DNA of 64,000 nt from Methylotuvimicrobium buryatense 5G (GCF_000341735.1 NZ_KB455575.1:1022399-1086398); one strand, 5' to 3'; positions 27,903 through 38,247 are shown, counted from the stretch's first letter. A program made the numbers and translations. Notes: generated by a model from the letters alone, not told the origin.

Positions 27903-29420
27903 TCAGTTTTCGTGTTGGGTCAGCATTAAAATAAAACCATTAAGTAAATTATTTTCGAGAATAGCTGTTATTTTTAAATCGACAAAAACCATACGCCCAT
28001 CCAAATATTTCAACAACAGTTTCTTAAAATAAGCTTCTTTCTTTTCTGCTTCGATGCATGTCATTAATGCATATTCGATCGATTGAAAATCTTCTCCGCT
28101 TAGTTGCAGTACTTCATCCACTTTATGTAAAGTTGAACTATTTAATTCCCATCCGGTTAAGCGTGCCGCATCTACCGTCATATCGGTAATCCAGCCATCT
28201 GCATTAAGTACAATAATTGCAGCATCCAATGCGTTCATCGCGGCACGATTGCGATCTAAATCACCTTGTAGTTGAGAATTAGTTTGATAAAGATCATCCA
28301 ATTGATCGCTCAATGATTCGTTACAAGATTCGATAACCTTAAGTCGTCTAACCATTTCATCGGTACGAACTGCAATCTGAGTGTCCATATAATAACGAAG
28401 TGAGGTCAACTCGTCTTCCATGCTTTTAGTTCTTGTTATGTCGATAAGAATGCCTTGCATAAACACGGTTCGATTATGCCTGTCTGTCGCAAAAGTTGCT
28501 GAATCATGGAACCAGCGAAATTTGCCGTCGGAACAACGTAGCCGATAGTCGCAACAAAAGGGGTGTTTTTGCTGACAGCTTTGACGAAAAAAGCTTTCAA
28601 TGTTGCCTCTATCTTCTTCGTGCATGCTTTCGAAACGGGATTGCGCATCAATCTTCCATAATTCCGTTGAAATTCCAAATTCTTCAGCCTTAGGACTTAG
28701 ATAAATAAAGCGCTCGTCATCGCCAAGCGAAATTACATATGAAACGGCTTGTATTCGCTCCATTAAAGAATCATACATCGCTTCTGTACGATATTTTTGC
28801 TTTAAAGTGTAATGGTGACTTAATATATATTTAATGCAGAAGGGTAATATATTCAAATAATGTCCATTTGAATCCTTTTGCAAAAAATCAGTGACGCCGA
28901 ATTCTAATTCAATCTCTTGTTGATTCGAGTCATTATTGTCGGAAATGCTAAGTATGGGAGGAGCTAATTCTTTTCTTATGTGTTTTAATCGAGATAAAAA
29001 TTCCGACTTATGCATGTCGGAAATCGAATTTCCTAACAAAATACAATCGATCGAATATTTCTCTATACTAGCCAGTCCTTGAGAGCCCGATTCACATTCT
29101 AATATTGTTAAATCGAAATCCGCTAAATACTTCTGATCTAAAGAACGGAGATAAGCTATTCGGTCATTTTGTTTTTTTTCAACCAGCAATATATGAACTT
29201 GTTTTTGTTCTTTCTCAGTATTACCTGTATATATGGAGGGCTGTGTATGGAAAATTAATTCATTTTCATTTTGTCTTGAACAGAATCCGGCTTCCGGTCG
29301 AGAATATTGATAATGGTGATTTCCAAACATATACGCAGAATTTCGCGTTATCGTTTTAGAAAATATATCACATTTATTAGAAGTCATATTGGTGGGTTCT
29401 GAGAACATTTTAGGCTCCAT
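27903..29420 (-). CDS. Pseudo-receiver and PAS domain protein without output domain
   Basis: This 505-residue protein has a divergent receiver-like domain (about 74-200), a PAS domain with PAC motif (about 225-345), a coiled coil (about 350-395) and a second PAS domain (about 395-500). The receiver phosphoacceptor is replaced by G130 (CILLGNSISDM) and the acidic pair reads LVEKK, so it should not be phosphorylated. No kinase, cyclase or DNA-binding domain follows. It may act as a signal-binding adaptor for nearby kinases. It is transcribed convergently to the NarL-type regulator. It is AT-rich like its neighbours. The start at 29420 has no strong ribosome binding site. Confidence 0.75.
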   Translation of the reverse strand: MEPKMFSEPTNMTSNKCDIFSKTITRNSAYMFGNHHYQYSRPEAGFCSRQNENELIFHTQPSIYTGNTEKEQKQVHILLVEKKQNDRIAYLRSLDQKYLADFDLTILECESGSQGLASIEKYSIDCILLGNSISDMHKSEFLSRLKHIRKELAPPILSISDNNDSNQQEIELEFGVTDFLQKDSNGHYLNILPFCIKYILSHHYTLKQKYRTEAMYDSLMERIQAVSYVISLGDDERFIYLSPKAEEFGISTELWKIDAQSRFESMHEEDRGNIESFFRQSCQQKHPFCCDYRLRCSDGKFRWFHDSATFATDRHNRTVFMQGILIDITRTKSMEDELTSLRYYMDTQIAVRTDEMVRRLKVIESCNESLSDQLDDLYQTNSQLQGDLDRNRAAMNALDAAIIVLNADGWITDMTVDAARLTGWELNSSTLHKVDEVLQLSGEDFQSIEYALMTCIEAEKKEAYFKKLLLKYLDGRMVFVDLKITAILENNLLNGFILMLTQHEN

Positions 29421-29564
29421 ATTTTTTAACCAAAGGAATAGAAAGTAACTGATTCTGGTAATCTTATTTACCTCATATACTTATCGCACTTCAAATTTCG
29501 ACATTAGGCGTATGAAGTAGCCGGTGCGAATGTGGGTTTTGGTTCCTCGGCAACTGTCGAGTTA

Positions 29565-29751
29565 TAAGGATTTCGTGATAAATAACCTCCTGGAACTATG
29601 AGTTTTGTTGAGGGTTTGGTAACTCGCTTGACAGGAGGACGCCGTGAATACGTCCGTGCAGGCTTGACGTCGGCTTTCCCTGTTGCCGACACCGCCAATC
29701 GAGCTACCGAACCTTCCATAAAATAGGGAAGTTATTTTCGACCAAATCCTA
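29565..29751. repeat. Family A inverted-repeat element, copy A3
   Basis: Left end TAAGGATTTCGTGATAAATA; the complement of the right end reads TAGGATTTGGTCGAAAATAA. The inner arms GGTTTGGTAACTCG and CGAGCTACCGAACC are imperfectly inverted. It is very close to A2, with scattered point differences and three extra bases in the centre. Confidence 0.85.
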
Positions 29752-30059
29752 AGGATGTAATGAATGCAGAAAATTTAGTTTTTTCTGTTCTGCGTCGCAT
29801 ACTGCACGTCAATTTTGGTGTTCGTAAAGACTTTGGCAGTACCTCTTTCAACGTTAGGTGAGGAGGAGCAAAGAGCCTTATAGATACTTCATGTGGCATC
29901 CTTTGGCCGGATACTACGACGCCGAAAGTGGTAAGACAGTAGTATGAAAACGCCGGGTGCTTATTCAATTACGTTTTTATCCTATCAGTGCTCTTGGTTT
30001 GAAAGAATCGGTAATTTCTGATTTTTAAGTCAGTTTTTGCGTACTTATTTTTTAAAGCA

Positions 30060-30165
30060 TAAGGATTTCGTGATCAATAACGTCCTGGAGCTATGAGCTT
30101 TGTTGATAGTTCGGTCACTCGCTTGACAGGATGCCGTAAAACCAACATTTATCACCAAAACCTAA
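30060..30165. repeat. Family A element, internally deleted copy A4
   Basis: The left half (TAAGGATTTCGTGATCAATA, GTTCGGTCACTCGCTTGACA) is intact to about 30137. It then jumps to a sequence matching the right end (ATTTATCACCAAAACCTA). About 80 bp of the centre are missing. Confidence 0.7.
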
Positions 30166-30427
30166 GAAAATTCCGAGTGCCATATTTTTAAATTCCGATA
30201 TTAAAATCAGCGGCCGCCTATAGTAGGAGTTAATAGATATTTGATAATCTGCACGCTAATCTTTACGTATTGCTATCGTTCGTTAGCCGGATTTTGCAAT
30301 GGTTCAATAGCTATTGAGCAGTAAGCGGTAGTTGACGTCTGAAGTGCATTAAGAGCGGATAGAGTATTTACATTACCTTTGATCAAGATGTCGAAAGACA
30401 TGAGTTTGCCTGCCGAGTGACAAGATT

Positions 30428-31639
30428 ATGCAAAACGAAACATTTATGGGACGAATCTTTCATCATGCGTGGCCGACTGCATTTACCGGCTTGCTTGGGT
30501 GTGTATTTATCTTGTTCTTCGATCGTGGCGAAGTGGTGGATCCTGTACTTGCATTAACCGTTGTATCGTTATATTTGTCTCACGTGTCTGCGAATAAAGC
30601 CTGCGCATCGATAGAACATGCCGTACAAGCCGAACGTGCTCAGCAGGAATCGAAAAGAAAAGCGCTCGAAGCTGAGACGGTCAAAGGACTTGATAAGTTA
30701 TGTGAAAATGTGCTTCCGGTTTGGTCTCGGCAAATCGATTTGGCTAGGCGGCATACCGAAGAGTCGATCAGCGGCTTGGCGAAGCGTTTTTCCGAATTAG
30801 TGGAAAGAATCGAATCGACTGTTTCTACTTCGGTTGAAACGACCGGACAAGGAGAGACAAGTGGTATTTTGCAAGTGCTTAAGGAAAGCGAAACGACTCT
30901 TGGCGATATCATCGATTCGTTTAAAAGTGCGCTCAATCTACGAGAGGCCTTGTTTAGCCAGATAACCGAGTTAACGAAATTTACCGTCGAATTGAAAGCA
31001 ATGGCCGCGAGCATTAGAGATATTGCCGGACAGACAAATTTACTGGCACTTAATGCATCAATTGAAGCCTCACGTGCCGGAGAGCACGGTCGCGGATTTG
31101 CTGTAGTCGCCGATGAAGTTAGAAAGCTGTCGATGTTATCGGGGGATGCGGGGCGTCATATTACTGAAAAAGTGGAGTTAGTTAATGCCGCCATCAAATC
31201 CGTATTCGATGCATCAGAGCATTATTCCATCGAAGACGCTGTCATCATTCGTAACGCCGAGAATGCAATGCAACATGTATTGGAGGGCTTTCAAGGGGTT
31301 GTGTCGTCATTGTCCGATACTTGTATCGTACTCCAAAAAGAAGGATGTCAAATCAAGGATGAAATTTCGAACGTCTTGATTGATTTGCAGTTTCAGGATC
31401 GAGTCGGGCAAATGCTCGATCATGTATGTACCGATTTGAACAAGCTGGAAGGTTATTTACTTGAGCGAGACTCGCATCCGAACGGGTATGCACAGACGGA
31501 GATCGATGCCGATTCGTGGCTTAACGAGTTGTCCTGTGCTTATACGATGCACGAGCAACGCGTGATGCATCACGTTAAATCGGGATACGGTTCGAAGCAA
31601 ACAGTAACAACTAAGCCGACGGAAATTACCTTTTTTTGA
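30428..31639 (+). CDS. Two-TM chemoreceptor of cluster 2 with CheZ-like motif
   Basis: Receptor of 403 residues. Two membrane helices (about 14-31 and 37-52) with a minimal loop lie at the N-terminus, so no periplasmic sensor domain is present. The signalling tip ([35 protein letters not shown]) is at about 197-235. The C-terminal [15 protein letters not shown] places D324 and Q328 in the CheZ-type D-x-x-x-Q spacing, as in the receptor at 12112. The shared architecture makes the two receptors paralogues, one per CheA cluster. It lies 12 bp upstream of cheY and should head the cluster 2 operon. Confidence 0.88.
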   Translation: MQNETFMGRIFHHAWPTAFTGLLGCVFILFFDRGEVVDPVLALTVVSLYLSHVSANKACASIEHAVQAERAQQESKRKALEAETVKGLDKLCENVLPVWSRQIDLARRHTEESISGLAKRFSELVERIESTVSTSVETTGQGETSGILQVLKESETTLGDIIDSFKSALNLREALFSQITELTKFTVELKAMAASIRDIAGQTNLLALNASIEASRAGEHGRGFAVVADEVRKLSMLSGDAGRHITEKVELVNAAIKSVFDASEHYSIEDAVIIRNAENAMQHVLEGFQGVVSSLSDTCIVLQKEGCQIKDEISNVLIDLQFQDRVGQMLDHVCTDLNKLEGYLLERDSHPNGYAQTEIDADSWLNELSCAYTMHEQRVMHHVKSGYGSKQTVTTKPTEITFF

Positions 31640-31651
31640 GGAGATAGCACT

Positions 31652-32020
31652 ATGAGTAAAACGGTCATGATCGTCGACGATTCAGCATCTATTAGGCAAG
31701 TTGTCAGCATTGCTCTGAAGGGGGCGGGTTATCAGGTTATCGAAGCCTGCGATGGTCAAGACGGACTGGCGAAAGTTAGCGGGCAGCGAGTTCATTTGAT
31801 TATCAGCGATGTCAACATGCCGAAAATGGACGGTATTTCTTTTGTAAAGGAGCTAAAAAAAATTCCGGAAACAAAATTCATTCCGGTAATCATGCTGACA
31901 ACCGAAAGTATGCAGGCGAAAAAGCAGGAAGGTCAAGCCGCTGGTGCGAGAGCTTGGGTAGTCAAGCCGTTTCAACCCGAGCAGATGATTGCGGCCGTTT
32001 CGAAATTGATTATGTCGTAG
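31652..32020 (+). CDS. cheY: CheY-like response regulator (cluster 2)
   Basis: Receiver domain of 122 residues: acidic pair VDD, phosphoacceptor D53 in IISDVNMPKMDG, Thr in MLTTES, Lys in WVVKPFQPEQ. It is preceded by GAGGAGA and followed 11 bp later by the STAS gene. It is the sole CheY of cluster 2 and the natural substrate of the CheA at 32352. It is closest in sequence pattern to the second CheY of cluster 1. Confidence 0.94.
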   Translation: MSKTVMIVDDSASIRQVVSIALKGAGYQVIEACDGQDGLAKVSGQRVHLIISDVNMPKMDGISFVKELKKIPETKFIPVIMLTTESMQAKKQEGQAAGARAWVVKPFQPEQMIAAVSKLIMS

Positions 32021-32031
32021 GAGTTCATGTC

Positions 32032-32355
32032 ATGAATATTCGGTTCGATTACGATCCCGAAAATAATCGTCTGAGTTTAGATGGTGAGATGACGATTTAT
32101 ACAGCGGCCGAACTCAAAGGCCGGTTGATGCAGAGACTGCATGAATCCGAAACGCTCGCTATCGATTTGTCCCGTGTCGGCGAAATCGATTCGTCGGGAG
32201 TCCAGTTACTATTGCTGATGTTCAGGGACGCTGCGACCAAAAATAAATGTATCCGTATTGTCGCATCGAGTCCGGCATTCGACGAAGTCGTGTTTTTGTG
32301 TTCCCTGCAAGAAGCGTTTGGAATGAACGGTATCGAAGCCGAGGAGGAGGCATGA
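32032..32355 (+). CDS. STAS-domain protein (SpoIIAA-like) in cluster 2
   Basis: STAS domain of 107 residues: LSLDGEMTIYTAAELKGRL, then LAIDLSRVGEIDSSGVQLLL, where the Ser pair in DSSG corresponds to the phosphorylatable Ser of SpoIIAA-type antagonists. ATG 32032 is chosen for AGGAG at 32019-32023; the longer frame from 31954 runs through cheY. It overlaps cheA by ATGA. A kinase for this Ser is not in the cluster, but two RsbT-like kinases are encoded 17 kb upstream. The connection is inference. Confidence 0.9.
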   Translation: MNIRFDYDPENNRLSLDGEMTIYTAAELKGRLMQRLHESETLAIDLSRVGEIDSSGVQLLLLMFRDAATKNKCIRIVASSPAFDEVVFLCSLQEAFGMNGIEAEEEA

Positions 32356-34520
32356 ATCTGGATGAAGCGTTACAGACTTTTATTGAAGAAAGCAGCGACT
32401 TACTGACTCAAATGGAAGAAGCTTTGATACTGTCCGAGCAATCCGAAGAAATTTCTGAAATCGTCAATGTACTGTTTAGGGCGGCGCATACGATCAAAGG
32501 ATCGGCCGGTTTGTTTGGGTTTGATCACATAGTTTCGTTTACCCATGTTGTCGAAAGTTTGCTGGATAGGGTTAGGACGGCGGAACTCGAGCTGACTTCC
32601 GATCTGATCGCATTGTTGATGTATAGCCGCGATCATATCGCCGATTTGCTTGAAGACATGACCCCCGAACCTGGTAATGTCAGCGACGAGTTGCGCGAGA
32701 AAGGCGACCGGCTCGTCGAGCAATTGAAATGTCATCTTGGTAGCGATGAATCAATGCCGACTAAACCAAACGAAGATACGTCGGTTGCCCCAAACCGGAC
32801 AAACTGTGATCAGCGGCCGGTTCGTTCAGAAAATTGGCATATTTCGTTACGGTTTGCTCCTGATATATTGAAAAACGGCATGGAACCGTTTTCGTTTCTG
32901 CGTTATTTGTCCACTTACGGCGATATCGACCATGTTTGCACGGTTCCGGACGCGATTCCTTCAGAAGAGAAAATGGATCCTGAAATCAGTTATTTGGGAT
33001 ATGAACTCAGTTTCAAGAGCCGAGCCGAGCGGTCGGCGATCGATAGTACGTTCGACTTCATTCGCGATGGTAGTCAGATTAGACTGATACCGCCGCATGC
33101 CGATATTTCCGAATATATTGAGTTGATAACAATATTGCCGGAATCGAACGAGCGGGTCGCCGAATCTATCCGGAAGTGCGGTTCGTTGACTCAAGAAGAA
33201 TGTCGAACCGCGCTTTCGGAAATACAGCGGGTAAGTGCAGCCGATAGAACTCAGGTATCTAGAAGCGATATCGAAGCAAGTCCACCCGCGCCTAAATCGA
33301 ATCCATCGGAACGCAATGCGACGACCGTCGCAAAGAACGGAGAAAATCGCTTTATACGTGTGGACTCGGTCAAGCTGGATCGATTGATCGATCTGATCGG
33401 CGAATTGATCATCGCCGGCGCGAGTACAAGCATGGTGGCCCGAAAAATTGGCGTCGCCGAATTGCGGGAATCGACTTCGATTCTTTCTCGATTGGTCGAG
33501 GAGGTACGAAATACCGCATTAAATTTGCGAATGGTGCAAATCGGTACGATTTTCAATCGTTTTCAGCGCGTCGTTCGCGACGTAAGTCAAGAGCTCGGTA
33601 AAGATATCGAATTAATTGTCGAAGGCGCTGAAACCGAGTTAGACAAAACGGTCGTTGAGCGCATTGCCGACCCGTTGATGCATTTAGTCAGAAACGCAAT
33701 CGATCACGGCATTGAGCCGTTTGAGCTGCGTAGGGATAGAGGTAAGCCCGATAAAGGTACGGTCAGACTCGGTGCCTATCATGAGTCGGGCAGTATCGTA
33801 ATCGAAGTTGAGGACGACGGCGGTGGGTTGGATCGGGATGTCATTCTGGCGAAAGCGGTCGAGAAAGGCTTAGTTAGCGAAGGCCAATCAATGAGCGATC
33901 ATGAAGTTTTCAATTTGGTATTCGAGGCCGGATTCTCGACGGCTAAGGAAGTCAGTAATTTATCGGGCCGCGGAGTCGGGATGGATGTCGTTCGGCGCAA
34001 TATCGTCGATTTACGCGGTAGCGTTGAATTGTCGAGCCGGCTAGGAGAGGGAACCTCAGTCAAGATTCGATTACCGTTGACGTTGGCTATAATCGACGGT
34101 TTTTTAGTCGGCATCGGCAACGCGACCTATGTTTTACCCCTCGACATGGTTGTCGAATGTATAGAGCTAGCCGCCTGGAATCAAGAGGTCGGAGACGACA
34201 AGCGTTATTTGAATCTGCGCGGCGAGGTGATGCCGTATCTGAGATTGCATGAACATTTCGGAATATCGGGCAAGATCGGCAAACAGCGCAACGTCGTTGT
34301 TTTGAATTATGCAGGCGAAAAATTCGGTTTAGTCGTAGAAAAATTGATGGGCGAATTTCAAACGGTGATTAAACCGATGGGGAAAATGTTAGAGAAAGTC
34401 CAAGGTATTAGCGGCTTTACGATACTGGGTGGCGGGGATGTCGCATTGGTTTTAGACGTGCCGGGGTTGATGCGGCAAATTGTTCTTGAGCATGAACGCG
34501 AGGAGGATACCGTGCATTGA
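32352..34520 (+). CDS. cheA: CheA chemotaxis histidine kinase (cluster 2)
   Basis: CheA of 722 residues. P1/HPt has H46 in RAAHTIKGSAG. The P2-like region is about 160-300. The dimerisation domain starts near 332 (IRVDSVKLDRLIDLIGEL). The ATPase domain has its N box near 440 (ADPLMHLVRNAIDHG), DDGGGLD and GRGVGMDVVRR, and the CheW-like domain runs from about 580. ATG 32352 follows GGAGGAGG and overlaps the STAS stop; the frame open from 32247 is not coding before this ATG. It is clearly diverged from the CheA at 9.1 kb, so the two arrays are separate systems rather than a recent duplication. Confidence 0.95.
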   Translation: MNLDEALQTFIEESSDLLTQMEEALILSEQSEEISEIVNVLFRAAHTIKGSAGLFGFDHIVSFTHVVESLLDRVRTAELELTSDLIALLMYSRDHIADLLEDMTPEPGNVSDELREKGDRLVEQLKCHLGSDESMPTKPNEDTSVAPNRTNCDQRPVRSENWHISLRFAPDILKNGMEPFSFLRYLSTYGDIDHVCTVPDAIPSEEKMDPEISYLGYELSFKSRAERSAIDSTFDFIRDGSQIRLIPPHADISEYIELITILPESNERVAESIRKCGSLTQEECRTALSEIQRVSAADRTQVSRSDIEASPPAPKSNPSERNATTVAKNGENRFIRVDSVKLDRLIDLIGELIIAGASTSMVARKIGVAELRESTSILSRLVEEVRNTALNLRMVQIGTIFNRFQRVVRDVSQELGKDIELIVEGAETELDKTVVERIADPLMHLVRNAIDHGIEPFELRRDRGKPDKGTVRLGAYHESGSIVIEVEDDGGGLDRDVILAKAVEKGLVSEGQSMSDHEVFNLVFEAGFSTAKEVSNLSGRGVGMDVVRRNIVDLRGSVELSSRLGEGTSVKIRLPLTLAIIDGFLVGIGNATYVLPLDMVVECIELAAWNQEVGDDKRYLNLRGEVMPYLRLHEHFGISGKIGKQRNVVVLNYAGEKFGLVVEKLMGEFQTVIKPMGKMLEKVQGISGFTILGGGDVALVLDVPGLMRQIVLEHEREEDTVH

Positions 34521-34600
34521 TATTGAACGAAGACGGACTAATGTACGGCTCTGCGTTGTGCAACAATCGAGTCTGAAAAATAGCTCGAAGGAGATTGTTT

Positions 34601-37600
34601 ATGTTTACTACTATGAAATTGGGCACCCGGATCGGTTTGGGTTATTTCGTTGCATTGTTTTGCTTATTGCTTAGCGGTGTGTATGGTGCGATGAACTTAA
34701 AATCGGCCAATCAAGAGATGGGAACGATATACGAAGATAGGGTGGTTCCCTTAAAAGGGCTTAAGGCAATCGCCGATGCCTATGCGATCAATGTTATTGA
34801 TGCGGTCAATAAGACTAATGCCGGATTAATGAGTGCCGAAGAAGCTTTACAGAGTATTCGTAATGCTAGTCGACAAATTGGCCGTGAATGGAAGGCCTAC
34901 ACGGCCACGCGTCTGACGGACGAGGAAGAACGCTTGGCCGAACAAGCAGGCAAGTTGTTCGAGGCAGCCAATAGCGATATTCAGCGATTGGAGTCACTAT
35001 TGGAACGCCAATCGGGACTCATTGAAGGGCAATTAAGAGAATTCGACGGACCGCTTTACGCCAATATCGATCCAATCGGTAATAAAGTCGCCGAATTGAT
35101 CGACTTGCAATTGAATGTGGCCGATGAAATCTATCGTATGTCGGCCGATAATTATCTGCTCATGTTACAACTGACGGCAGTGATTATCGTCGTTTCGATG
35201 ATTGTTTCCGCATGGCTCGGTTTAGCGATTACCCGTAGCGTCATGAATCAGTTGGGCGGCGAGCCGGCGCTGGTTTATGACATAGGCAACAAAATATCTG
35301 GCGGCGATTTGAGCAGCAAAATTGATTGCAAGCCGGGCGATACGAACAGTTTATTGTATGGCATGGGGCGGATACAGCAAGCGATTCGATTGCTGGTCGA
35401 CGACACCTCGATGTTGACCCGATCGGCTCGCGAAGGGTTGCTTTCAACTCGGGCCGATACCGAACGACACAGCGGAGATTTTCGCGAAGTTATCGAGGGA
35501 TTCAACGGCTGCCTCGACGCGGTAATCGGTCCGCTTAATGTTGCGGCCGATTATGTCGATAGGATTTCGAAAGGCGATATGCCGCCGAAGATTACCGATA
35601 CTTATAAAGGCGATTTCAATACGATCAAGAACAATTTGAACACCTGCATCGAAGCAATCGATACAATGGTCGCCGAAGCCAACAATCTAGAACAGGCCGC
35701 TATCGAAGGCCGTCTGTCGACCCGTGCAGATGCGAGTCGTTATCAAGGCGACTACCGTAAAGTCGTCGAGGGCGTCAATAATTGTCTCGATGCGGTAATC
35801 GGACCGCTAAACGTTGCGGCCGACTATGTCGACAGGATCTCGAAAGGCGATATGCCGCCGAAGATTACCGCGACCTACAACGGGGATTTCAATGTCATCA
35901 AAAATAACCTGAATACCTGTATCGAAGCAATTAACTTAATGGTGGCTGAGGCTAACAATCTCGAACAGGCCGCAATACAAGGCATGTTGTCGGTTCGCGC
36001 CGATGCAAGTCAATATCAGGGAGACTATCGCAAAGTTGTCGAGGGAGTCAATAATTGTCTCGACGCGGTAATCAGCCCGCTAAACGTTGCGGCCGACTAT
36101 GTCGACAGGATTTCGAAAGGCGACATGCCGCCGAAGATTACCGCGACCTACAACGGGGATTTCAATGTCATCAAAAATAACCTGAATACCTGTATCGAAG
36201 CAATTAATTTAATGGTGGCTGAGGCCAGTAATCTCGAACAGGCTGCAATACAAGGCATGTTGTCGGTTCGCGCCGATGCGAGTCAATATCAAGGAGACTA
36301 TCGCAAAGTTGTCGAAGGGGTCAACAATTGTCTCGATGCGGTAATAGGTCCGCTTAATGTTGCGGCAGATTACGTCGATAAAATCGCCAAAGGCGAGGTT
36401 CCTCCGAAGATTACCGACAGTTATAACGGTGATTTCAATACGATCAAAAACAATTTGAACACCTGTATTGACGCAATCAATCGAATGGTTGCAGATGCGG
36501 CGATGTTGGCCGAAGCCGCCATTGATGGCCGTTTGGAGGCGCGAGCCGACGCATCGAAGCACCTAGGTGATTACCGGAAGATAGTCGAAGGCGTAAATCA
36601 AACGCTCGATTCGGTGATAGGTCCGGTAAACGACGTGATGCAATCGTTGGCTGCGATGGAAAAAGGCAATTTGACGCGAACCGTCGATGGCGAATACAAA
36701 GGGAAACTGAAGGAATTGCGTGACATGTTGAATAATACGCTGACTCGTTTGTCTCAAACTGTTGCCGAGATCAATATGACGACTCAGGAGCTAAATAATG
36801 CTTCCGAGCAGGTTAATGCAACCGCGCAGAGCTTAAGTCAGGCTGCTAGCGAGCAAGCGGCTAGTGTGGAGGAAACCTCATCGTCGATCGAACAAATGTC
36901 GGCATCGGTCAATCAAAACTCTGAGAATGCCAAAGTTACCGACGGCATTGCAACTAAAGCGGCTAAGGAAGCCGAAGAAGGTGGGGGGGCCGTAAAACAG
37001 ACCGTGACGGCAATGAAAAGTATTGCCGAGAAAATAGGCATCATCGACGATATTGCTTATCAGACCAATCTATTGGCGCTCAATGCGGCAATTGAAGCCG
37101 CGCGAGCCGGGGAGCACGGTAAGGGGTTCGCTGTTGTTGCAGCCGAGGTGCGTAATTTAGCGGAGCGCAGTCAGGTCGCGGCACAGGAAATCGGGGAACT
37201 GGCAGGGAAAAGCGTCGATACTGCCGAGAAAGCAGGAGGACTGCTCGATCAAATGCTGCCGTCGATCCAGAAGACTTCAGACCTCGTGCAGGAGATTGCA
37301 GCTGCATCCGAAGAGCAATCGGCCGGTGTGAGCCAGATTAATACGGCGATTAGTCAATTGAATCAAGTGGCACAGCAAAACGCCAGCGCAGCGGAAGAGC
37401 TGTCGTCGACTTCCGAAGAATTGGGGGCAAAATCTTCGCAACTGGGCGATTTGATGAGCTTTTTCAAAATTACCGAACAATCTGCGGGAAATCGCTTGGC
37501 TGCTGGCGGGAATTTGAAATTAGTGCATAAAGTTTCGAGCCGGACCAAAAAAATCGTCAATGAAGCTCAAGACGAGGAATTGGCGGATGACGAATTCGAA

Positions 37601-37615
37601 TACGCCCGATTCTAG
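34601..37615 (+). CDS. Chemoreceptor with four tandem HAMP-like repeats
   Basis: This 1004-residue receptor has membrane helices at about 9-30 and 184-210 enclosing a helical periplasmic sensor of four-helix-bundle type. A partial HAMP-like unit and four 91-residue repeats ([34 protein letters not shown]) follow at about 304-667, then the signalling domain with its tip near 814-860 ([20 protein letters not shown]). The C-terminus, EYARF after an acidic stretch, fits the x-[aromatic]-x-x-[aromatic] pattern of CheR/CheB docking pentapeptides. ATG 34601 follows GAAGGAG at 34587-34593. It is probably the main receptor of cluster 2. Confidence 0.92.
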   Translation: MFTTMKLGTRIGLGYFVALFCLLLSGVYGAMNLKSANQEMGTIYEDRVVPLKGLKAIADAYAINVIDAVNKTNAGLMSAEEALQSIRNASRQIGREWKAYTATRLTDEEERLAEQAGKLFEAANSDIQRLESLLERQSGLIEGQLREFDGPLYANIDPIGNKVAELIDLQLNVADEIYRMSADNYLLMLQLTAVIIVVSMIVSAWLGLAITRSVMNQLGGEPALVYDIGNKISGGDLSSKIDCKPGDTNSLLYGMGRIQQAIRLLVDDTSMLTRSAREGLLSTRADTERHSGDFREVIEGFNGCLDAVIGPLNVAADYVDRISKGDMPPKITDTYKGDFNTIKNNLNTCIEAIDTMVAEANNLEQAAIEGRLSTRADASRYQGDYRKVVEGVNNCLDAVIGPLNVAADYVDRISKGDMPPKITATYNGDFNVIKNNLNTCIEAINLMVAEANNLEQAAIQGMLSVRADASQYQGDYRKVVEGVNNCLDAVISPLNVAADYVDRISKGDMPPKITATYNGDFNVIKNNLNTCIEAINLMVAEASNLEQAAIQGMLSVRADASQYQGDYRKVVEGVNNCLDAVIGPLNVAADYVDKIAKGEVPPKITDSYNGDFNTIKNNLNTCIDAINRMVADAAMLAEAAIDGRLEARADASKHLGDYRKIVEGVNQTLDSVIGPVNDVMQSLAAMEKGNLTRTVDGEYKGKLKELRDMLNNTLTRLSQTVAEINMTTQELNNASEQVNATAQSLSQAASEQAASVEETSSSIEQMSASVNQNSENAKVTDGIATKAAKEAEEGGGAVKQTVTAMKSIAEKIGIIDDIAYQTNLLALNAAIEAARAGEHGKGFAVVAAEVRNLAERSQVAAQEIGELAGKSVDTAEKAGGLLDQMLPSIQKTSDLVQEIAAASEEQSAGVSQINTAISQLNQVAQQNASAAEELSSTSEELGAKSSQLGDLMSFFKITEQSAGNRLAAGGNLKLVHKVSSRTKKIVNEAQDEELADDEFEYARF
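35510..36601 (+). repeat. Four in-frame 273-bp tandem repeats
   Basis: Units start at 35510, 35783, 36056 and 36329, exactly 273 bp apart. Units 2 and 3 are almost identical at DNA level, while units 1 and 4 differ more. The spacing preserves the reading frame, so unit number can change by recombination without breaking the receptor. Confidence 0.9.
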
Positions 37616-37624
37616 GAGGTTATC

Positions 37625-38185
37625 ATGGAAAAAGTTGCCGATCGAAATAAGAAACAAGCGCATGATGTCGATCTTGAGCAGAATCAATATCTAACATTCA
37701 TGATTGCTGGCGATACTTTTGCGATGGGGATATTGGCTATAAAAGAGATCATTCAATATGGTCAGCTAACTGAAATTCCTCGCATGCCTGCGTTTATTCG
37801 AGGGGTTATCAATTTGCGCGGCGCGGTTGTGCCTGTTATCGATTTGAATGCCCGGTTCAATATGCCTGAGGCCCGCGTATCACGCCGTTCGTGCATTATT
37901 ATTGTTGAAATTCATACGGAAGAAGGCGAAAAACAAGATATCGGCGTTATGGTTGATGCTGTCAATGAGGTCCTGGAGATTCTACCGGCCGATATAGAAC
38001 CGGCTCCCTCATTCGGCGCTAATATCCGTTCCGACTTCATCGGTGGCATGGGTAAGATCAAAGGTCGGTTCGTGATTATTTTGAATATCGATCAAGTATT
38101 ATCGTTGTTTGAAATAGCGGATATAACAAGTGTTGCATCAATGGTTCGGAAGTCGTCAGAAACGGCAGAAAGAATGGCGGCCTAA
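37625..38185 (+). CDS. cheW: CheW coupling protein (cluster 2)
   Basis: Single-domain CheW of 186 residues: YLTFMIAGDTFAMGILAIKE, then GVINLRGAVVPVIDLNARF and IGVMVDAVNEVLEI. It links receptor tips to CheA2. It lies 9 bp after the poly-HAMP receptor with AGGAGG at the junction, so the two are cotranscribed. It is close in size to classical CheW, unlike the triple-domain protein of cluster 1. Confidence 0.95.
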   Translation: MEKVADRNKKQAHDVDLEQNQYLTFMIAGDTFAMGILAIKEIIQYGQLTEIPRMPAFIRGVINLRGAVVPVIDLNARFNMPEARVSRRSCIIIVEIHTEEGEKQDIGVMVDAVNEVLEILPADIEPAPSFGANIRSDFIGGMGKIKGRFVIILNIDQVLSLFEIADITSVASMVRKSSETAERMAA

Positions 38186-38247
38186 AAATCCGATTTTACG
38201 GTAATGGCATAGATTTATTAGTAATAATACATAACTGGAGTTTTATT

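Larger units (their letters stand above)
29421..30427. other. 1-kb gene-free stretch with repeat copies
   Basis: Holds a degenerate family B end (about 29487-29510, CGCACTTCAAATTTCG), family A copy A3, and an internally deleted family A copy. The remainder (29752-30059 and 30166-30427) contains no frame that I recognise. Confidence 0.6.

Noticed and set aside
29504-29968. Short minus-strand frames of 71 and 78 codons
   Set aside because: The first is repeat A3 read through; the second has no recognisable pattern or start signal.
35510-36601. Regular direct repeats resembling a CRISPR or satellite
   Set aside because: The 273-bp units lie in frame in a receptor gene and encode HAMP-like domains; no spacers are present.
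2269-38185. A flagellar chemotaxis operon
   Set aside because: There are no fli, flg, mot or fliA genes, no cheD or cheZ, and no flagellar promoter that I could support. Motility output is not shown.
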